Shown in pieces: positions 5,418 through 9,187 of a DNA stretch of 9,187 nt (position 1 is its first letter; every line of letters begins with the position of its first letter). The notes under the pieces are model-generated. The model did not search any database. It was not told the origin of the DNA and saw only the letters and a program-made list of their open reading frames with translations. The DNA is from an uncultured Gammaproteobacteria bacterium. GTDB lineage: Bacteria > Pseudomonadota > Gammaproteobacteria > Rariloculales > Rariloculaceae. Where the stretch lies: NCBI GenBank assembly GCA_946887385.1, contig CAMPKU010000184.1, positions 1 to 9,187 of the forward strand. The letters run 5' to 3'. Position numbers and translations under genes: made by a program.

Positions 5418-6902
5418 ATGCTAGCCATCGTCATCGCCGCATCCGGTGCACTGAACATGCCGTGCACCGAGCTCATGAACCTCGAGCTCGAGCGCGCAAC
5501 CATCACGAGCGCCGTGGACGTCGCCGCGGGACTCTTCAAGCCCGCGGGCGCGGAGACGCGGCCGCAGCAACAGTCGGCGCCGCCGCCGCAGCCGATCCCG
5601 CAACACTGCCGCGTCACCCTCGTGCTCACGCCCACGGCGGATTCCCACATCAACGTGGAGCTTTGGCTGCCCACCGAGAATTGGAACGGCAAGTTTCTCG
5701 CCGTCGGCAACGGCGGCTGGGCGGGCTCGATTCAAGGCTACGGTGACATGCAGGCGGCGTTGCGCCGCGGCTATGCGACGGCCGCGACCGACACCGGTCA
5801 CTCTGCGGCAGACGGCCCGGCGGGCATGTTCGCGCTTGGGGCTCCGGAGAAGATCGTCGATTTCGCGTACCGCGCATTGCACGACATGACCGTGAAGTCG
5901 AAGCGCCTCATCGACGTGTTCTATCAAGACCCGCTCGACTACTCGTACTACAAGGGCTGCTCCACGGGCGGCCGGCAAGGCGTGATGGCCGCGCAGCGCT
6001 ATCCCGGCGACTACGACGGCATCATCGCCGGCGCGCTCGCCAATCGGCACGTGCACATGCACACGGCGGGCGCTTATCAAGACATTCACTTGGCGCGCCA
6101 TCCCGACGAGGCGCTCTCGGAAGCCAAAGCCAAGCTCGTCAACGATGCCGTGCTAAAGCAGTGCGACACGCTGGGCGAAGGGTTCCTCAACAATCCGCGG
6201 CAATGCTCGTTCGATTTCACGACGCTCGCGTGTGGCGCCGGCGGCGCGGGCGATAGCTGCTTGACGCCCGGCGAGCTGAAGTCGGTGCAGACGTTCTATG
6301 GCGGTCTGCGCAACAGCCAGGGCGAGCTGATCTTCTCGGGGCAGGCCTACGGCAACCCCATCCCGGCGATGGAGAGCTCGCAGGAAGGGCCGGGCGCGTT
6401 CGCGTTCGACACCATCCGCATCCTCGGTTTCCAAGACGCGAATTACGATTGGCGGCAGTTCGACCTCGATCGCGACATGCCGCGCATCGACGCGGCCGCG
6501 CGGCACGTCGACGCGGTCGACCCCGACCTGCGCGCATTCGAAGCCCACGGCGGCAAGCTGCTCTTGTACGCCGGTTGGCGCGATACGGGCATCACACCCG
6601 AGAACACGGTGCTCTATTACGAGAGCGTGCGGGACGAGATGGGGCCGGAGCAGCACGACTGGATGCGGCTGTTCCTGGCCCCGGGCATGGGGCATTGCCG
6701 CGGCGGCCCGGGCGTCGACACGTTCGATACGCTGGCGGCGCTCGAGCAATGGCGCGAACGCGACGTCGCGCCCGACGAGATGGCAGCCACGGGCAGCGTG
6801 TCGGGCCTGTCGCGCCCCGTGTGTGCGTATCCGGCCTATGCCCAGTACGACGGTTCCGGCGACCTCAAAGACGCCGCCAACTGGAGCTGTACCGCGGAAT
6901 AG
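5418..6902 (+). CDS. Tannase/feruloyl esterase family hydrolase
   Basis: A 494-residue alpha/beta hydrolase of the tannase family (Pfam Tannase), which cleaves esters of aromatic acids such as ferulate, gallate or chlorogenate outside the cytoplasm. The CS-D-HC signature is complete: nucleophile Ser182 in GCSTGGRQ, Asp389 in YAGWRDTG and His426 in PGMGHC, with Cys181 and Cys427 placed to form the disulfide that joins Ser and His. The C-terminus (SRPVCAYPAYAQYDGSGD) is also typical. The lid-region loop that normally binds calcium (CD.LDG.KDG) is shortened to CDTLGEGFLNNP (249-260), losing at least two of the ligand Asp residues. ATG 5418 follows GAGGAGGA by 3 bases and begins a hydrophobic stretch (LAIVIAASGAL) with no positive n-region. 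Starting upstream at 5364 or 5370 would add arginines and a more typical signal peptide. The substrate cannot be read from sequence. Confidence 0.93.
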   Translation: MLAIVIAASGALNMPCTELMNLELERATITSAVDVAAGLFKPAGAETRPQQQSAPPPQPIPQHCRVTLVLTPTADSHINVELWLPTENWNGKFLAVGNGGWAGSIQGYGDMQAALRRGYATAATDTGHSAADGPAGMFALGAPEKIVDFAYRALHDMTVKSKRLIDVFYQDPLDYSYYKGCSTGGRQGVMAAQRYPGDYDGIIAGALANRHVHMHTAGAYQDIHLARHPDEALSEAKAKLVNDAVLKQCDTLGEGFLNNPRQCSFDFTTLACGAGGAGDSCLTPGELKSVQTFYGGLRNSQGELIFSGQAYGNPIPAMESSQEGPGAFAFDTIRILGFQDANYDWRQFDLDRDMPRIDAAARHVDAVDPDLRAFEAHGGKLLLYAGWRDTGITPENTVLYYESVRDEMGPEQHDWMRLFLAPGMGHCRGGPGVDTFDTLAALEQWRERDVAPDEMAATGSVSGLSRPVCAYPAYAQYDGSGDLKDAANWSCTAE

Positions 6903-6984
6903 CGCCGCGGCGGCAGAGTGGCGGGTCGGCGGCGTAAGACCGGCGGCCTATTTTCGTGGCGGCCGGGCCGTCGATCGGTGACCT

Positions 6985-7010
6985 TGGCGCTCCTTTTGTT
7001 CGGAGCGCCA
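6985..7010 (+). promoter_or_regulatory. Perfect 9-bp hairpin enclosing the XRE-gene ribosome binding site
   Basis: TGGCGCTCC (6985-6993) and GGAGCGCCA (7002-7010) are perfect reverse complements around an 8-base loop (TTTTGTTC). The 3' arm contains the only good Shine-Dalgarno (GGAG, 7002-7005) for the ATG at 7013 and ends two bases before it. In mRNA it would mask the site. As DNA it is a dyad that the encoded HTH protein could bind. It is not a usual terminator, since no T-run follows the stem. Confidence 0.6.
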
Positions 7011-7012
7011 CG

Positions 7013-7675
7013 ATGGAAATGAAAGTCGACCCCACGTACATCCGCGAGCAGCGCGAACGCCGGGCCTGGAGTCAAGAGCACTTGGCCGAGGTCACGGGAC
7101 TCGGCTTGCGTACGATTCAACGGATTGAAAAGACCGGTACGGCGTCCTACGAGTCCGCTCGCTCGCTGGCGGCCGTGTTCGAGCTCGATGTGGCGGACTT
7201 GAGCGACGAGCGAGCCGTGGGCGGCCCGCGCCTCAGCGTGCCGCTTCGCCCGCTGCTCGGCACACTCGCCGCGATCGTGACGGGCGGTGCGCTGCTGTTT
7301 GCTACGCGGATCTTCGCTGACCAAGTTTTGATGGACATCGGCATGGCGCTCGTCACCACCACGCCGGGCTCCGCGGCCGTCGACACGCGCCAATGGTTCA
7401 CGCAACTCGTCGTGGACGACGCGACGCTCGTGCCCAACGTCAACGACCTGCGCCTCGAGGAGTTCAGGTTCACGATCGTGCCGAAGCTGCTGCCCGACGG
7501 CCCGATCTTGATCGAGATGGAAATCTTCGAGCGCCAGGGTGAGAACGAGGTGCTCGTGAGCTCACCTCGTTTGGTCGTTCGCGACGGCGAAGAAGCGGAA
7601 GTCGCGACCGGCGACGACGCGCGCCTTCTCCGCCTCTCGATCACACCGCGGCGTCAGCCGCGCCCGCTGCTCTGA
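7013..7675 (+). CDS. Membrane-anchored XRE-family HTH regulator with periplasmic domain
   Basis: This 220-residue protein has an XRE/Cro-type helix-turn-helix (about residues 10-63, with SQEHLAEVTGLGLRTIQRIE), a single hydrophobic helix (about 80-98, LLGTLAAIVTGGALLFA), and an exported domain of about 110 residues. The last part of that domain is beta-rich and reads VSSPRLVVRDGEEAEVATGD, a pattern (P.L.V.DG..A...G) seen in small periplasmic beta domains. The plan suggests a one-component regulator that binds DNA at the membrane while sensing something outside. ATG 7013 is chosen for GGAG at 7002-7005; a GTG at 6956 opens the same frame without a good site. It follows the esterase gene by 110 bases in the same direction and converges on the TolB-like/TPR gene. 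The target genes and the signal are unknown. The exported domain is not one I can name. Confidence 0.85.
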   Translation: MEMKVDPTYIREQRERRAWSQEHLAEVTGLGLRTIQRIEKTGTASYESARSLAAVFELDVADLSDERAVGGPRLSVPLRPLLGTLAAIVTGGALLFATRIFADQVLMDIGMALVTTTPGSAAVDTRQWFTQLVVDDATLVPNVNDLRLEEFRFTIVPKLLPDGPILIEMEIFERQGENEVLVSSPRLVVRDGEEAEVATGDDARLLRLSITPRRQPRPLL

Positions 7676-7685
7676 AAAGGAAACC

Positions 7686-7771
7686 GAAAAAGGGGACGGA
7701 TTTATTTTCCGCTCCGGTCGGCGGGGCTTGCGGAGCGCGGAGTCGCGGAAAATAAATCCGTCCCCCTATTC
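7686..7771. repeat. REP/RAYT-like palindromic element
   Basis: Two perfect 21-bp arms, 7692-7712 and 7745-7765, begin GGGGACGGATTTATTTT and its complement. Partial pairing extends to about 7686/7771. The 32-base core contains an inner GCTCCG/CGGAGC dyad (7711-7716, 7731-7736), so alternative folds are possible. The motif GGGGACGG(A)TTTATTTTC recurs in many proteobacterial genomes as a dispersed palindrome thought to be moved by REP-associated tyrosine transposases. That identification rests on recall of the motif. It fills the gap between two convergent genes, starting 10 bases after the XRE stop and overlapping the TGA (7770-7772) of the minus-strand gene. It may act as a two-way terminator. 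No transposase gene is present here. Confidence 0.8.
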
Positions 7772-9187
7772 AGCGTAGCTCGAAGCCGGCGCGGTGCAGG
7801 CCGGTCAGGAGCGCCTGCTTGAGCGCGGGGTCGAACCCCCAATAGCCGATGAGCTCGCGACCTTCGGCTTCGAAGTTCGGTGCCAGTGCGAGCAGCCGGC
7901 CGCGAGCCGCGGTGGCGGCTTGCTCGTCGCCGCATAGTGCCGCCGCCGCGCTGATCAGGGCGTAGGTGATGAACCACTGCGGCGATTGGATTTTTTCGGC
8001 CGCAGCCTGCGCGTTGCACGACTCCCCCGCACGCAGATCGGCGAACACGCGAGCGATGTGGAAAGGGCCGCGAGGGTTCGGCGAGAGCTCCTCCGCATGA
8101 GCGAGGAGCTCCAAGCCGCGTGCGTCGTCACCATACGCCGTGAGCAGGATGCCCATCAGCGCCATCATTTCCACGTTCCTTGGATCGAGCGCCAGGGTTC
8201 TCTCGGCCGTCGCAACGAAGGCCGGGTCGCCGCCGTAAAATTGCGCGCGCGCCAAGGCCGCATTCGCGAGCACATTGTTGGGTTCGAGCGCGAGCGCTTT
8301 GCGCGTCGGCTCCCGGCTTCGATCGAGCGGCGAATCGCCCTCGCCGCCCGAGTAGAACATGTGCTCGTCGATCGTCACCATCGCGAGCCCGGCCCATGCG
8401 CCCGCAAGCTGGGGCCGCCGCTCGACGAGACTTTGAAAACACGCAGCGGCGTCGGGAAACAGCGCCGGGTTGGTCGCGCGGCGGAACGCCCGATAGCGGG
8501 TTTGGCAGTCCGGAAGCTCGAGCGCATGTGCTTCGCTGCGCACGAGCGCGAGCTCGGCATCGAACACGGGCCCGAACGGCCCGGCCGCCGCGGCGGTGTC
8601 GCGCGCAACCTTGGCCTGCAACACGGGTTGGTTCTCGATGCCTGGTGGGCCGTCGTAGGCCGCGCTCCAGATCTGCGCTCCGGTTGCCGCCTCGATGATC
8701 CGGGCCGTGATGCGCGCGCCGCCGGCATTTTCCCGCACGCTGCCGGTAAGAACGTACGTGTGCTCGTGACCCAGCACGCCGGCGAGCGCTTTGTCGCGTG
8801 AATACCATGCAGCGTGCGTCGCGATCACGAATAGATTCAGCTCGTCGAGCCGCAACATGATCTCTTCGGTAAGGCCGGCGGCGAGCCGGTCGAAGGCCGG
8901 CACGCCGCTCAAATTCTCGAACGGCACCACGGCGATTTTCGTGACGTGCGCGCGCTCGGGCGTTACGGCCGCTGCCAGGTTCGCGGCGGCGGGCGGATCG
9001 TGCTGTAAGGTGAGCGCGCCGATCGCGGCCATCAGAATGAGCGCGGCGGCCGCCCAGCCGGTGCGCGCGCCGAGCGGGAGCGACGCGGCAGCGCTGTGTG
9101 CGACCGGCGGCTCGATGCTGCCGCCGCCGAGCACTGAGGCGCTACCGGCATAGCTCGCTTTCACGGCATAGCTGCCGCGCGGCAGCT
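7770..9187 (-). CDS. TolB-like/TPR membrane protein (5' end beyond window)
   Basis: The frame runs off the window edge, so 471 C-terminal residues are seen and the N-terminus is missing. The first visible residues, LPRGSYAVKASYAG, resemble the end of the N-terminal winged-helix-like domain (..IELPKGSYVP..) of a common proteobacterial family. Then come a variable linker, a membrane helix (about 36-53 counting from the internal GTG at 9164, GWAAAALILMAAIGALTL), a TolB/FlgO-like domain (IAVVPFENLSG...LTEEIMLRL...YVLTGSVRE...IWSAAYDG, about 76-200) and TPR-like helical repeats (about 225-400). The GTG at 9164 is unlikely to be the start because homologous-looking sequence continues upstream. These proteins are usually annotated as adenylate-cyclase-like or TPR regulators, but no cyclase catalytic domain is visible here. 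It probably senses or scaffolds at the membrane; its precise role is unknown. Confidence 0.85.
   Translation of the reverse strand, partial: LPRGSYAVKASYAGSASVLGGGSIEPPVAHSAAASLPLGARTGWAAAALILMAAIGALTLQHDPPAAANLAAAVTPERAHVTKIAVVPFENLSGVPAFDRLAAGLTEEIMLRLDELNLFVIATHAAWYSRDKALAGVLGHEHTYVLTGSVRENAGGARITARIIEAATGAQIWSAAYDGPPGIENQPVLQAKVARDTAAAAGPFGPVFDAELALVRSEAHALELPDCQTRYRAFRRATNPALFPDAAACFQSLVERRPQLAGAWAGLAMVTIDEHMFYSGGEGDSPLDRSREPTRKALALEPNNVLANAALARAQFYGGDPAFVATAERTLALDPRNVEMMALMGILLTAYGDDARGLELLAHAEELSPNPRGPFHIARVFADLRAGESCNAQAAAEKIQSPQWFITYALISAAAALCGDEQAATAARGRLLALAPNFEAEGRELIGYWGFDPALKQALLTGLHRAGFELR

Noticed and set aside
5421..6101. Minus-strand frame of 226 codons opposite the esterase gene
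   Set aside because: It is antisense to conserved esterase codons and its Arg/Val-rich composition without motifs marks it as a shadow.

Overview
This window looks like chromosomal DNA of a GC-rich bacterium (roughly two thirds G+C by eye). It is most likely a proteobacterium, and the gene types (hybrid sensor kinase with a pseudo-receiver, tannase-family esterase, TolB-like/TPR sensor) would suit a gammaproteobacterium of the Xanthomonadales/Steroidobacterales kind. That placement is inference only. No phage, conjugative or CRISPR genes are visible. The only sign of a mobile-type sequence is an 86-bp REP-like palindrome.

Layout. Bases 1-199 hold GC-rich hairpins and a TATAAT-type promoter leading into a complete tRNA-Thr(UGU) at 200-274. 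A small PRC-barrel protein follows (431-796, +), with a candidate sigma-54 type promoter. It converges on a two-gene minus-strand operon: a KaiC-like double-domain ATPase (2905-4410) followed with zero spacing (TAG directly abutting ATG) by a hybrid histidine kinase of 685 residues (847-2904: pseudo-receiver, PAS, HisKA, HATPase, receiver). Diverging from kaiC is murI (glutamate racemase, about 4552-5334, +). It has no ATG, GTG or TTG ahead of its essential N-terminal motif, but is preceded by a 16-codon overlapping GTG leader frame with a good Shine-Dalgarno. Next come a secreted tannase/feruloyl-esterase-family hydrolase (5418-6902, +) and a membrane-anchored XRE-type regulator (7013-7675, +) whose ribosome binding site sits inside a perfect 9-bp hairpin. 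That gene converges, across the palindromic element at 7686-7771, on a minus-strand TolB-like/TPR membrane protein (7770-9187) cut by the window edge.

How the genes work together. The clearest functional unit is the KaiC-like ATPase plus the hybrid kinase. The abutting stop and start imply translational coupling and probably a shared signalling pathway, with no KaiA or KaiB gene in view. The remaining genes look like independent units: cell-wall precursor synthesis (murI), ester hydrolysis (tannase family) and two membrane-spanning regulatory or sensor proteins. I see no strong evidence for a wholly new defence or mobile system. The observations most worth checking are the murI start and leader arrangement, the hairpin over the XRE ribosome binding site, the KaiC/kinase pair with altered signature residues, and the esterase that keeps its catalytic motif but has lost the usual calcium loop.
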